Source: Mycolicibacterium sphagni (lineage in GTDB: Bacteria; Actinomycetota; Actinomycetes; Mycobacteriales; Mycobacteriaceae). From it: a DNA stretch of 64,000 nt. The DNA lies in assembly GCF_002250655.1 (NCBI RefSeq), contig NZ_NOZR01000018.1:62001-126000 (forward strand), given 5' to 3'. The notes below the pieces were generated by a model. That model searched no databases and was not told where the DNA came from. It saw only the letters and a list, made by a program, of their open reading frames with translations. Positions 43,287-51,982 of this stretch are shown piece after piece. Numbering within the stretch: the first letter of the stretch is position 1; each line of letters begins with the position of its first letter. The translations under genes and the position numbers were made by a program.

Positions 43287-43302
43287 TGTGAATCAGTTCA
43301 CA
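43287..43302. promoter_or_regulatory. CRP-type cAMP receptor site upstream of IniB-like gene
   Basis: TGTGA-ATCAGT-TCACA, a perfect TGTGA-N6-TCACA palindrome extended to TGTGAA/TTCACA. It lies 221 nt before the ATG and about 50 nt upstream of a TATACC -10-like element. A role in cAMP-Crp activation is inferred. Confidence 0.7.
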
Positions 43303-43393
43303 CCCCGCCATTGCCCTTATTTGGCGCTGTGAACAGTATTTATACCGAATCGACTCCCTGTGTCCTGCCAGAGCCGCGGTGCACGCCCTAGCG

Positions 43394-43452
43394 ATCCCCT
43401 AACCCCCTAATGGGGATTGCTGGGATATCCCGGTACTACCTGTATCGGGTAG
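43394..43452. promoter_or_regulatory. Cluster of inverted repeats upstream of IniB-like gene
   Basis: Three dyads in 59 bp: ATCCCC/GGGGAT (43394-43417, with an inner CCCC-TAAT-GGGG), GGGATATCCC (43422-43431) and CTACC-TGTATCG-GGTAG (43436-43452). Could be operators or leader structures. No regulator identified; an IniR-type site is one option. Confidence 0.45.
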
Positions 43453-43522
43453 GGGACCGCGCCCCGTTTCTCAATGCGCGTGTTCTTCATAGCGTGATCA
43501 GTAATCACCGGAAGGAACTCCC

Positions 43523-45916
43523 ATGGACAACCTGATCCAATTCATCCTCGACCTGTTCAACAACGAATCGGCCGCCCAGAACTACGTCGCAGACCCGAAC
43601 GCGGCGCTGGCCAACGCGGGCCTGGCCAATGTCAGCCCTGAGCAGATTCAGTCGGTTGCGGCCTCCGCGATCCCGGGCCTTGAGCTCGCCGGGGCGGACC
43701 CGGTGTCCGGCCTGGCACAGGCGCTTTCGAACCAGTACGGCTTTGCGCCGGTGGAAAATGTTGCGCCGGGCTTCCTGTCGGCCCCCGGCGTGGCCGCCAA
43801 CGTGATCGACAACCAGGGGCTGGATCTCGGCGTCGACGGCGGCTCCTCCTTGGCCGGCGCGGTGAGCGACGGGTTCGGCGTCGGCCTGGGCGAAGGCCTT
43901 GGCGCCGGGCTGGGCGCGGCGCTCGGCGGCGGTGCCGAACTGGGCGGCGCGACCGGCGTTGGCCTGGGCACCGGCGTCGGCGGCGGTTTTGGTGGCGGTT
44001 TCGGCACGGGCGGCGGATTCCAGTCCGGCCTGGGTGCCGAGATGGGCGCCGGCTTCGAGGCCGGAATGAGCGTTGAGGTCGAAGCGGGCTTCCACGCCGG
44101 TATGGGTGCTGAGGTCGGCGGGGGCACCGAATTCGGTGGCCAGACCGGGCTCGGTCTGGGAACCGGCCTTGGTGGCGGTTTCGGCACCGGCGGTGGTTTC
44201 CAGACCGGTGGTGGATTCGAGACCGGGCTGGGCGCTGAGATGGGCGCCGGGTTCCACACCGGAATGGGTGCGGAGCTCGGTGGAGGTGCCGAGTTCGGTG
44301 GCCAGACTGGGGTTGGTCTGGGCACCGGCTTCGGTACGGGTATCGGTGCCGGTGGTGGCGCTGAGCTCGGTGGCGGATTCCATTCCGGCGTCGGCGCCGA
44401 GATGGGCTTCGGCGGCGAATTCGAAGGCGGTGCCGAGCTCGGCGGGCACAGCGGGCTCGGTGTCGGCACCGGGTTCGGTGCCGGTGGTGGCGCCGAAGTC
44501 GGCGGTGGTTTCCACGCTGGCGGCGGTGCCGAGGTTGGCGGCGGTGCGGAGCTCGGCGGTCGCACCCATGTCGGCGGCGGCGCTAACATCCACGAGCACA
44601 GCGGGTTCGGGGCTCAGGGCGGCGGCCAGTTCGGTGCCGGCGCCCATGCCGGCGGCGGCCTCGCGGCCGGCGGCAACACCCAGTTCGGCGGCGGTGCGCA
44701 AATGCACGACCGGGCTCGCGTCAGCGACGCCGGCACTGGGATCGACGCCGAACGACGCGCTGCGTTCAACGGCACGGCGAGTGCCAGTGGTGGCGCCGCC
44801 GCCAACGTCGGAACCGGCTTGAGCGCGCAGGAGAACGCGAACTTCAACAGCACGTCCAACGTTGGCTTCAGCAGCCCGCTGGGCGGTGCCGGCTTCAGCA
44901 ACCAGACCGCTGCCGCAGGCGGCGGGGCCATCGGCCTGGGTGGCGGCGGCCTGACCGCGGGCGGCAACACCGCGATGAGCAGCACGACGGCCGCGGGTTT
45001 CAGCACCCCGCTGGGCGGTGTGAGTGCGTCCGCGAGTGCACAGGCCGCCGCGAGCAACACTGCGGCAGTGAGCTTCCTGCACAATGACGGTGCGGCACTA
45101 GGTGGGCAGACCAACCTCGGCGGCGGCTTTGGTGGGCAGACCAACGTGGGCGGCGCCTTCGGTGGCCAGACCAATGCGGGTGGATCGGTCGGCGGGCACA
45201 CCAACGCCGAGGCGGCCTCGGTGATTGACGCCGGCGGACACACCGGAATCACCACTGGCGCCGGCATCAGCGGTGGCACCAATGCCTCCGCGGGTGGCAG
45301 CGCCAGCTTCCTCAACCACGAGGCAACGAGCCTGAACGTCCACAACTCGGTCCAGGCGGCAGGCTCGGCGACCGGCGGCGCGTCGGCAGATCATGTGACC
45401 GCGGGTGGAAACAGCGCTGTCCAGAACGCCTTTGGCGGTCAGGCCGACATCCTCGGCCACGACACCGCGGCACTCGGCGGGCAGGGCACGGTCAACACCG
45501 GAGCCAGCACCACCGCGACGACGACACCGCATGGCTCGGCGGCGGCCCCTTCGCAGGGCAGCGTCATCCACACCGATGGCTCCACGGCCGCCGGCGGCGC
45601 GGTCTCGGCCGGGTCCAACGGCGGCTCGGTGATCACCAGCTCGCAGGGCAGCGTCAACGCGGGCGGCTCGAGCTCCTTGGGCACCACGCATGACTCGGCA
45701 ACGGTCGACCAGCACGCGGCCATCGACTCCTCGAGCCATGCGGCCGCCGTCACCCCGGCTCCGGAGCACTCGACCGTCGATCAGTCGGCGGCTCATGCGA
45801 GCACCGACTACTCGAGCCACTCGCTGTACGACACAAGCGACAGCGCCACCGCGCACAGCCCGGCGAGCACCGATGTGGCGTCGCACAGCCAGCTCGACCA
45901 CCACGTGGGCTTCTGA
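43523..45916 (+). CDS. IniB-like glycine-rich protein
   Basis: 797 residues, ATG at 43523 with GGAAGGA. The first about 75 residues match the IniB N-terminal domain (MDNLIQFILDLFNNESAAQN; LANVSPEQIQSVAASAIPGL). The remainder is Gly/Ala-rich low complexity: imperfect repeats of the GAGFxTGMGAELGGGAEFGG kind to about residue 400, then Gly/Asn/Ser/Thr-rich repeats, then a His/Ser-rich tail ending DHHVGF. IniB heads the isoniazid-inducible iniBAC operon in M. tuberculosis; here no iniA/iniC follows, and the protein is longer than IniB (479 residues). Cell-envelope stress role inferred. Confidence 0.85.
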   Translation: MDNLIQFILDLFNNESAAQNYVADPNAALANAGLANVSPEQIQSVAASAIPGLELAGADPVSGLAQALSNQYGFAPVENVAPGFLSAPGVAANVIDNQGLDLGVDGGSSLAGAVSDGFGVGLGEGLGAGLGAALGGGAELGGATGVGLGTGVGGGFGGGFGTGGGFQSGLGAEMGAGFEAGMSVEVEAGFHAGMGAEVGGGTEFGGQTGLGLGTGLGGGFGTGGGFQTGGGFETGLGAEMGAGFHTGMGAELGGGAEFGGQTGVGLGTGFGTGIGAGGGAELGGGFHSGVGAEMGFGGEFEGGAELGGHSGLGVGTGFGAGGGAEVGGGFHAGGGAEVGGGAELGGRTHVGGGANIHEHSGFGAQGGGQFGAGAHAGGGLAAGGNTQFGGGAQMHDRARVSDAGTGIDAERRAAFNGTASASGGAAANVGTGLSAQENANFNSTSNVGFSSPLGGAGFSNQTAAAGGGAIGLGGGGLTAGGNTAMSSTTAAGFSTPLGGVSASASAQAAASNTAAVSFLHNDGAALGGQTNLGGGFGGQTNVGGAFGGQTNAGGSVGGHTNAEAASVIDAGGHTGITTGAGISGGTNASAGGSASFLNHEATSLNVHNSVQAAGSATGGASADHVTAGGNSAVQNAFGGQADILGHDTAALGGQGTVNTGASTTATTTPHGSAAAPSQGSVIHTDGSTAAGGAVSAGSNGGSVITSSQGSVNAGGSSSLGTTHDSATVDQHAAIDSSSHAAAVTPAPEHSTVDQSAAHASTDYSSHSLYDTSDSATAHSPASTDVASHSQLDHHVGF

Positions 45917-45934
45917 CCCGAAGACCTGACACAA

Positions 45935-45964
45935 ATCGGTGGGGACCCCATGGTCCCCACCGAT
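45935..45964. terminator. Bidirectional terminator after IniB-like gene
   Basis: ATCGGTGGGGACC-CCAT-GGTCCCCACCGAT is a perfect 13-bp stem with a 4-nt loop between the convergent IniB-like and flavoprotein genes. T-rich sequence follows on both sides. Confidence 0.85.
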
Positions 45965-45980
45965 GTGTTTGTGCGGCAGC

Positions 45981-48677
45981 CTAGTCCGAGATCTCCGCGA
46001 ACTCCGCGGCCCGCGCCAGCGCATGACGGGCGTACGCGCGCACGTCGGCGTCGGTGTCATCCAATGCCGCCAGCAGTGCATCGTGGGCGGTGGGCTGCGC
46101 GACCCACCCGGTCAAACCCAGTACCGCTGCCTTGCGCACATCGAGGTGGGGGTCGATCAGAGCGCGGGACAGGAGGTCCACCGCCGGATCGCCCGCGCCG
46201 GACAATGCGCGGACGGCGCCGACCCGGATCTGCCACGCGGTGTCGCGCAGTGCTCGTTCGATGAGCGCCAGATCGGATTCGCCGCAGCCGATCTCACCTA
46301 GCGCGGCCAAGGCCGCGGCCCGCACCAGTGGATCGGGATCGCCGATCAGTGTCCGGACGGTGCTGGGCCCGTTCGCCAGCGTGCCCAACCCGTTGGCGAC
46401 GGCGATGCGCACCTCGCGGTTCTCGTCACCGGCAGCCGACGCCACCCCGTCGACATCGTCCACGGACACCAGCGCGCGTACCGCCTCAATCCGCACCCGG
46501 TGATCAGGGTCGGCCAGCGCCGCCCGGAAGCTCGCGCCATCACCGACCCGCCGGAAACTGAGCAGGTAGATCGCCGAACTGCGCACCACGGGATCAGGCG
46601 AAGTTACAAGATGTTGCGCTGCAACCGGTTCGGGCAACACCTCCACCAGTTCACGCACCCCGTCGGAGGCGGCACGCCGCACGCCCGCGTCGTCGTCGGC
46701 CAACGCCGCATACAGCGCATCCGCATACCCGTCGCAGAGGTGCTCGGTGAGCGCCACGACCGCGGTACGGCGCACGGCGGGATCGGCGTCGGCGAGGAAC
46801 TCTGCGAGGTCGTCGAGCGACGGCGACTCCAGCGCCAGCACCGCTGCGATACGCGGGGACGGTGGCTGCGCCGGTGTCTGCGCCACGGCCGTCCTGGGTG
46901 CCGAGGACTGGCGGTCACGGGCGATCGCCGGCTGCTCCACCGGGATGGGTTCTGTTCCGCCGGTAGGCAAATCGTCGAGCCCCGGCACGGGCACGAAGTA
47001 CGCGGCGACGGGCCGCTTGAAGAACTCCATGGTCCCGTCGACGCTCTTGCGCAGGTTCAGGTGGTAGCGCCAGTTCACATCGTCGCGATCGGGCACATCG
47101 GACCGGTCGTGATAGAGGCCCCAGCGGGATTCGGTGCGGGTCAGCGAGGACCGGGCGGCCATCTCCGCGCAGTCGCGGATGAAGGACACCTCAACCGAGC
47201 GCATCAACTCGTGCGGCGTCCTGGCACCCATTTGTTCGATCTCGTCGTGCATCCGCTCGAAGGTATCGACCGCGATCGCCAGCTTGGTCGCCGTCTTCGG
47301 CGGCGCCACATAGTCATTGACGAAGCGCCGCAGCTTGTACTCGACCTGCGGTTGTGGCGGCCCGTCGGGATGCTGTAGCGGCCGGTACACCAGCTCATGC
47401 GCCTCGCGCAGCTGATCACCGGGAAGGTCCTGCGGCGCTTCCAGGTCGGCCAGTGTCGAGGCGGCGTGTTCGCCCGCCAGGTCGCCGTAGACGAAGGCGC
47501 CGATCATGTAGTTGTGCGGCACGCACGCCAGGTCGCCTGCGGCGTACAGGCCGGGCACCGTGGTGCGCGCGTGCTCGTCGACCCAGACGCCGGACGCGGA
47601 ATGACCACTGCACAAGCCGATTTCGGAGATATGCATCTCGATGTCATGGGTCCGGTAGTCGTGCCCCCGGTTGGCGTGGAACGTGCCGCGGGTGGGGCGC
47701 TCGGTGGTGTGCAGGATGTTCTCCAGCGCAGTGAGCGTCTCGTCGGGCAGGTGCGTGGTCTTCAGATAGATCGGACCCCGCGCGGACTCGATCTCCCGCT
47801 TGACCTCGGCCATCATCTGACCCGACCAGTAGTCGGAATCGACGAACCGGTCGCCGTCGGCGTTGACCTGATAACCCCCGAACGGGTTCGCGACGTAGGC
47901 GCAGGCCGGGCCGTTGTAGTCCTTGATCAACGGGTTGATCTGGAAGCATTCGATGCCGGACAGTTCCGCACCGGCGTGATATGCCATCGCATAACCGTCG
48001 CCGGCATTCGTCGGATTCTCGTATGTGCCATACAGATAGCCGGACGCCGGCAGTCCAAGTCGGCCGCACGCTCCGGTCGCAAGGATCACCGCTTTGGCGG
48101 CGACCGCCACGAACTCGCCGGTGCGGGAGTTCAGCGCCGCCGCTCCGACCGCACGACCACCCGAGGTGAGCACCCGAACCGGCATCAACCGGTTCTCGAT
48201 CTGGATCCGCTCCCGCATCGACTTCTGTCGCAGCACCCGGTAGAGCGCCTTCTTGACATCCTTGCCTTCCGGCATCGGCAGGACGTAGGACCCCGACCGG
48301 TGCACGCGACGGACCGCGTACTCGCCGTGCTCGTCCTTCTCGAACTTGACGCCGTAACGCTCGAGTCGCTGCACCATCGCGAAGCCGCGGGTCGCGGTCT
48401 GATAGATGGTGCGCTGGTTGACGATTCCGTCGTTCGCACGGGTGATCTCGGCGACGTAATCCTCAGGCTCGGCCTTGCCGGGGATGACGGCGTTGTTGAC
48501 GCCGTCCATCCCCATCGCCAGCGCTCCCGAGTGGCGGACGTGGGCTTTCTCCAGCAGCAGCACCCGGGCGCCGTGCTCGGCCGCGGTCAGTGCGGCCATC
48601 GTGCCGGCGGTGCCACCACCGATGACCAGCACGTCACAGTCCAGGCGGGTGGTGTCGGCGAGGTCGGGAATCTGCAT
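45981..48677 (-). CDS. AprA/fumarate-reductase-like flavoprotein fused to HEAT repeats
   Basis: 898 residues. The FAD domain begins VLVIGGGTAGTMAALTAAEH (Rossmann GxGxxG type, about 16-35). A long catalytic part includes GDGYAMAYHAGAELSGIECF, AYVANPFGGYQVNADGD and AAGDLACVPHNYMIGAFVYG, the pattern of adenylylsulfate reductase alpha (AprA) within the fumarate reductase/succinate dehydrogenase flavoprotein superfamily. After a Pro/Ala linker (about 590-635) come about eight PBS-lyase/HEAT repeats to the end, such as DPVVRSSAIYLL and DPLVRAAALAALGEIG. Last gene of the GntR operon, its ATG sharing one base with the ATPase stop. The partner ferredoxin is encoded in the same operon, as AprB is for AprA. 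The HEAT fusion is not part of AprA. Substrate unknown. Confidence 0.85.
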   Translation of the reverse strand: MQIPDLADTTRLDCDVLVIGGGTAGTMAALTAAEHGARVLLLEKAHVRHSGALAMGMDGVNNAVIPGKAEPEDYVAEITRANDGIVNQRTIYQTATRGFAMVQRLERYGVKFEKDEHGEYAVRRVHRSGSYVLPMPEGKDVKKALYRVLRQKSMRERIQIENRLMPVRVLTSGGRAVGAAALNSRTGEFVAVAAKAVILATGACGRLGLPASGYLYGTYENPTNAGDGYAMAYHAGAELSGIECFQINPLIKDYNGPACAYVANPFGGYQVNADGDRFVDSDYWSGQMMAEVKREIESARGPIYLKTTHLPDETLTALENILHTTERPTRGTFHANRGHDYRTHDIEMHISEIGLCSGHSASGVWVDEHARTTVPGLYAAGDLACVPHNYMIGAFVYGDLAGEHAASTLADLEAPQDLPGDQLREAHELVYRPLQHPDGPPQPQVEYKLRRFVNDYVAPPKTATKLAIAVDTFERMHDEIEQMGARTPHELMRSVEVSFIRDCAEMAARSSLTRTESRWGLYHDRSDVPDRDDVNWRYHLNLRKSVDGTMEFFKRPVAAYFVPVPGLDDLPTGGTEPIPVEQPAIARDRQSSAPRTAVAQTPAQPPSPRIAAVLALESPSLDDLAEFLADADPAVRRTAVVALTEHLCDGYADALYAALADDDAGVRRAASDGVRELVEVLPEPVAAQHLVTSPDPVVRSSAIYLLSFRRVGDGASFRAALADPDHRVRIEAVRALVSVDDVDGVASAAGDENREVRIAVANGLGTLANGPSTVRTLIGDPDPLVRAAALAALGEIGCGESDLALIERALRDTAWQIRVGAVRALSGAGDPAVDLLSRALIDPHLDVRKAAVLGLTGWVAQPTAHDALLAALDDTDADVRAYARHALARAAEFAEISD

Positions 48678-49432
48678 CAGGGGAACTCCGGGGTATCCAG
48701 TGCGGCGATGACCTCCGACCGCAGCGCACTGCGATCGGCGAGGGCTTCGCGTGGGGTGGGAACGTCGAGAAGGGCACGCAGCGGTTGACCTGCTCGCCCC
48801 AGCACCGCGATGCGATCGCCGATGAGCAGGGCCTCGTCGACGTCGTGCGTGACGAAGACGACGGTGGTCGGATGGGCGCGCCAGGTGTCGATCAACAGTT
48901 TTTGCATGCTGGTCCTGGTCTGGGTGTCCAGCGCCCCGAACGGCTCATCCATCATGACCGCCCTCGGCGCGCCGGCCAGGCCGCGCGCCAGCTGCACCCG
49001 CTGGCGCATGCCGCCGGACAGGCTCTTGGGCAAGTAGTGCTCGAACCCGGACAATCCGACGTCGGCGATCCAGCGTCGCGCTTCCTCAGCGCGTTCGGAT
49101 CGCGGTGTGCCGGCCAGCTTGAGTGCGAGTTCGACGTTGGATTGCACTGTCCGCCAGGGCAGCAACGCGTTGTCCTGGAACACAAGGGCCCGGTCGCGGG
49201 AAGTGGTGCGCACCGGTTGCCCGTCGGCGAGGATCTCGCCGGAGTCGGGGCGGAGCAGCCCGGCGAGGGCTCGCAGCACTGTCGACTTACCGCAGCCGGA
49301 GGGCCCTGTCAGGACGAGGATCTCGCCCGGCCGCGCCTGCAGATCGAGGCGGCTGATGATCGGGCTTCCGCCATAGCTGAGCACGATATCGCTCAGCTGC
49401 AACGTCATTCCGGCAGGAGGTGCGAGCGTCAT
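48677..49432 (-). CDS. ABC transporter ATPase (SsuB/TauB-like)
   Basis: 251 residues. Walker A GPSGCGKST, Q loop DNALLPWRTV, signature LSGGMRQRVQLARGLA, Walker B RAVMMDEPFGALD, switch HDVDEA. This is the sulfonate/taurine/nitrate subfamily, with the typical MRQRV signature. The ATG overlaps the permease stop (ATGA) and the stop overlaps the flavoprotein ATG (TGATG). It energises the permease encoded just upstream. Confidence 0.92.
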   Translation of the reverse strand: MTLAPPAGMTLQLSDIVLSYGGSPIISRLDLQARPGEILVLTGPSGCGKSTVLRALAGLLRPDSGEILADGQPVRTTSRDRALVFQDNALLPWRTVQSNVELALKLAGTPRSERAEEARRWIADVGLSGFEHYLPKSLSGGMRQRVQLARGLAGAPRAVMMDEPFGALDTQTRTSMQKLLIDTWRAHPTTVVFVTHDVDEALLIGDRIAVLGRAGQPLRALLDVPTPREALADRSALRSEVIAALDTPEFP

Positions 49433-50286
49433 CGTGCATTCTCCTCGCCGCGCGGCAGCCATCGCGTGACGCGGCGGCCGAGCAGTTCGACCGCGGCGGA
49501 GGTGGTGAACCCGAGGATGCCGATGGTGATGATGCCGACGAAGACCTCGGGGTAGGCCAGCACGGTGTAGGCTTGCCAGGTTCGGTAGCCGACGCCGAGT
49601 CGCCCGGAGATCATCTCCGCGGAGATCACACAGATCCACGCGACGCCGATGCCGACGGACAGCCCCCCGAACACTCCGGGCAGGATGCCCGGCAGGACCA
49701 CGCGAACCAGTACATCCCATCGGTTGCCGCCCAGCGTGCGCACCGAGTCCTCCCAGATCGTCGGCAGGGCGCGTACGGCGTGCCTGGTGCTGACCATGAT
49801 CGGGAAGAAGGCGGCAAGGAAGGTGATGAAGACGATTCCCGCTTCGTCACTGGGGAACAGCAGGATCGCCACCGGCACGATCGCGATGGCCGGAATCGGG
49901 CGGGCCAGCTCGGTCAGTGGTCCGAAGACATTGGCGAACGTGTCGGAGCGTCCCAACAGGATGCCCGTCACCACCCCGACCACCGCCGCCAGCGCGAACC
50001 CCGTCAGGATCCGGATCAGCGACTGGCCGAGGTCCAGCCAGTACTCCTGCACGGCAATCCGTTTGGTGAATGTGCTGGCGATCTCGGTCACCGTCGGCAG
50101 CGTGTCGAAGCGCAGCCAGAACCGGACGTGATTGGCCGTGAGCAGTTGCCACAGCAGGATCGCCGCCGCCACCGACGCGATCCGCATCACCCACGCCCGC
50201 CACGCGCGCGGCCGAGACACGGCCGCCGCGATCGGGGCGAGGGTGACGTCGGCCAGCGGGGCGGCGACGACGGGCTGGGCGGTCAC
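49429..50286 (-). CDS. ABC transporter permease (SsuC/TauC-like)
   Basis: 285 residues with about six membrane helices and the EAA loop EDSVRTLGGNRWDVLVRVVL. The GTG at 50286 overlaps the stop of the binding-protein gene (GTGA). The longer open frame to 50436 lacks membrane-protein sense. Inner-membrane component of the importer; Trp/Tyr-rich C-terminal part EVFVGIITIGILGF is typical of this subfamily. Confidence 0.92.
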   Translation of the reverse strand: MTAQPVVAAPLADVTLAPIAAAVSRPRAWRAWVMRIASVAAAILLWQLLTANHVRFWLRFDTLPTVTEIASTFTKRIAVQEYWLDLGQSLIRILTGFALAAVVGVVTGILLGRSDTFANVFGPLTELARPIPAIAIVPVAILLFPSDEAGIVFITFLAAFFPIMVSTRHAVRALPTIWEDSVRTLGGNRWDVLVRVVLPGILPGVFGGLSVGIGVAWICVISAEMISGRLGVGYRTWQAYTVLAYPEVFVGIITIGILGFTTSAAVELLGRRVTRWLPRGEENAR

Positions 50287-51716
50287 ACCGCACCGGCCAA
50301 GGCCTGTTGATAGTCCACCACGGCCGCGCCGGGATGTGCGGCGATATAACGCTGGGCGCCGGCATCGGTGTCGAACGGCAGGAAGTTGGTGTCGCTCCCA
50401 GGGGAGTGCACCCACACCGAATGGTCGGCGAACCACCGGGTGCCCAACTCGGCGTCGGGCACGTAGGCGGCGATCACCTTCTCGCCCTTGGCGTTCGCGT
50501 CACGGATGGCCCGCAGCAGGCAGCCCGGGTTGGCCGCCGGTTGGGTGGTGGTGTGACCGTCGATCCACAACTCACCGGCCAGCGCGGGGTCGGTCACGGC
50601 CACATTGCACACCGGGTCTTGCCCGCTGACCGTTATCGGGTTGGCGGTCGCAGCGACGGCCGAGTCATAGTTCAGGTTCCGGTCGGCAAATGCCTTGCGC
50701 AGCGGCCCGTCCACGACGAACTGGTCGATGTTCAGGTCAGCGAAGTCCCCGATCGACTTCAGATACGGCACATCGCTTTTCAGTGCGTCGATCAGCGATG
50801 GCTTCAGGGTGGTGTCAAAGGAGACGGCTCCACCGGGTCCGTTGTAAAGGTACACAACTTCTTGGGGCAGGCCGGTGTCCTGCGCGACGAGCTGCGCTGC
50901 CTCCAAGGGCTTCTGATGAAGGAAGTCGGTGGCATCCAACTGGGCCTGCAAGAACGCGTCGAGCACCTCGGGGTGTTGGCCGGCGTAGTCGCGGCGCACC
51001 ACCACACCGTGGAAAGTCGGCACGTTGAGCTCGGCTCCGTCGAACAGCAGCCGCGCCTTGTTCTGGAAAGCCAGCAGCCCCGGCCATGCGACGAACTGGG
51101 CGAGTGCCTGCACCTGACCGGATTCCAGCGCCGACGCACCGACCTGGGGCTGCTGGTTGAGCACCTCGACCCCGGTCTTCGGGTCGATACCCGCCTTGGT
51201 CAGCGCCCGCACAAGGGTGCCGTGACCGGCCGACCCGACCGAGGCCGAGACTTTCTGACCGGCCAGATCGGTGAGGGTATGAGCGGGTGAATTCGGTTTG
51301 ACCACAACCATATTCAGCGCGCCCTTGGCGTTGTATCCGGTGACCGAGACCAGCTCGGTCTTGGCACGCTCATTGGCCTGGGTCTTGGATCCGTTGATGA
51401 GCAGCGGGTAGTCACCCATCGAGCCGATGTCGATCTTCTCGGCCAGCATCTGCGCCGTGATCGGTGCTCCGGTGTCGTAGTCCTGCCACTGCACCGTGTA
51501 CTTCACGTTGGTGCGCTTCGTGATATCGCCGAGTCGCTGTTCGAAGAAACCCTTGGCTTTCAGCAGGGTGCCTGCGGTGACGGTGTTGATGGTCTTGGAC
51601 TGGTAGCCGATCACGACGGTGACCTCACCGGCCGCGGGGGCCTTGGAGTCCAGCGAGCAGCCGGCAGAGGTCAAGACGAGGGCAGCGGCCAACGCGACCG
51701 CAAAGCGGTTTTTCAT
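50283..51716 (-). CDS. Substrate-binding lipoprotein (SsuA/TauA type) with C-terminal NosL-like extension
   Basis: 477 residues. Lipobox SAGC (Cys20). Residues about 30-345 form a periplasmic-binding fold of the sulfonate/nitrate type (VTVVIGYQSKTINTVTAGTL; EKIDIGSMGDYPLLINGS). The last about 115 residues are an extra domain starting VCNVAVTDPALAG, then VIAAYVPDAELGTRWFADHS, VWVHSPGSDTNFLPFDTDA, and YIAAHPGAAVVDYQQAL, which resembles NosL copper-protein folds, though the CxM copper motif is replaced by CNV. The fusion makes the protein longer than the usual 320-350. Binds the transported compound on the outside. Confidence 0.85.
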   Translation of the reverse strand: MKNRFAVALAAALVLTSAGCSLDSKAPAAGEVTVVIGYQSKTINTVTAGTLLKAKGFFEQRLGDITKRTNVKYTVQWQDYDTGAPITAQMLAEKIDIGSMGDYPLLINGSKTQANERAKTELVSVTGYNAKGALNMVVVKPNSPAHTLTDLAGQKVSASVGSAGHGTLVRALTKAGIDPKTGVEVLNQQPQVGASALESGQVQALAQFVAWPGLLAFQNKARLLFDGAELNVPTFHGVVVRRDYAGQHPEVLDAFLQAQLDATDFLHQKPLEAAQLVAQDTGLPQEVVYLYNGPGGAVSFDTTLKPSLIDALKSDVPYLKSIGDFADLNIDQFVVDGPLRKAFADRNLNYDSAVAATANPITVSGQDPVCNVAVTDPALAGELWIDGHTTTQPAANPGCLLRAIRDANAKGEKVIAAYVPDAELGTRWFADHSVWVHSPGSDTNFLPFDTDAGAQRYIAAHPGAAVVDYQQALAGAV

Positions 51717-51754
51717 GGGTGTCTTTTCTGGAGTTGGGCGATTCGGCGGATGAG

Positions 51755-51982
51755 TCAGCGGAGGAGGTAGGGCATATTGACGGTGACCGCGCCGGTTGGA
51801 CAGCGGGCTGCGCAGGGGCCGCAGTACCAACACTCGTCGACATGCATGAAGGCCTTGCCGTTGTCCGGGTTGATGGCCAGCGAGTCGAGAGGGCAGATGT
51901 CCACGCACAGGGTGCATCCTTCGATGCACAGCGACTCGTCGATCGTCACCGGAACGTCGACCCGATTGTTGACCAATGTCAT
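51755..51982 (-). CDS. 2x[4Fe-4S] ferredoxin, AprB-like
   Basis: 75 residues with two 4Fe-4S motifs: CIEGCTLCVDICP and CWYCGPCAARCP (eight cluster Cys in CxxxCxxCxxxCP and CxxCxxCxxxCP form). Spacing and the Trp-containing second motif recall AprB, the iron-sulfur partner of adenylylsulfate reductase. The ATG overlaps the GntR stop by 4 nt. Probably the electron donor or acceptor of the flavoprotein at 45981. Confidence 0.9.
   Translation of the reverse strand: MTLVNNRVDVPVTIDESLCIEGCTLCVDICPLDSLAINPDNGKAFMHVDECWYCGPCAARCPTGAVTVNMPYLLR

Larger units (their letters stand above)
43133..43522. promoter_or_regulatory. Long control region of the IniB-like gene
   Basis: 390 nt without a gene. Contains in order a terminator, a CRP-type site, an AT-rich stretch with TATTTATACC (43337-43346) that could be a -10, a set of inverted repeats, a GTGAT/ATCAC stem (43494-43508) and the ribosome-binding site GGAAGGA. 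The listed elements are given separately. Confidence 0.55.

Noticed and set aside
43900..44700. Gly-rich repeat as PE_PGRS gene or CRISPR array
   Set aside because: No PE domain (IniB-type N-terminus instead) and units vary in length without spacers; a coding repeat.
43505..45082. Long antisense ORF opposite the IniB-like gene, Ala/Glu/Thr-rich
   Set aside because: Complement of Gly-rich repeats; the plus frame carries the IniB N-terminus and the ribosome-binding site.
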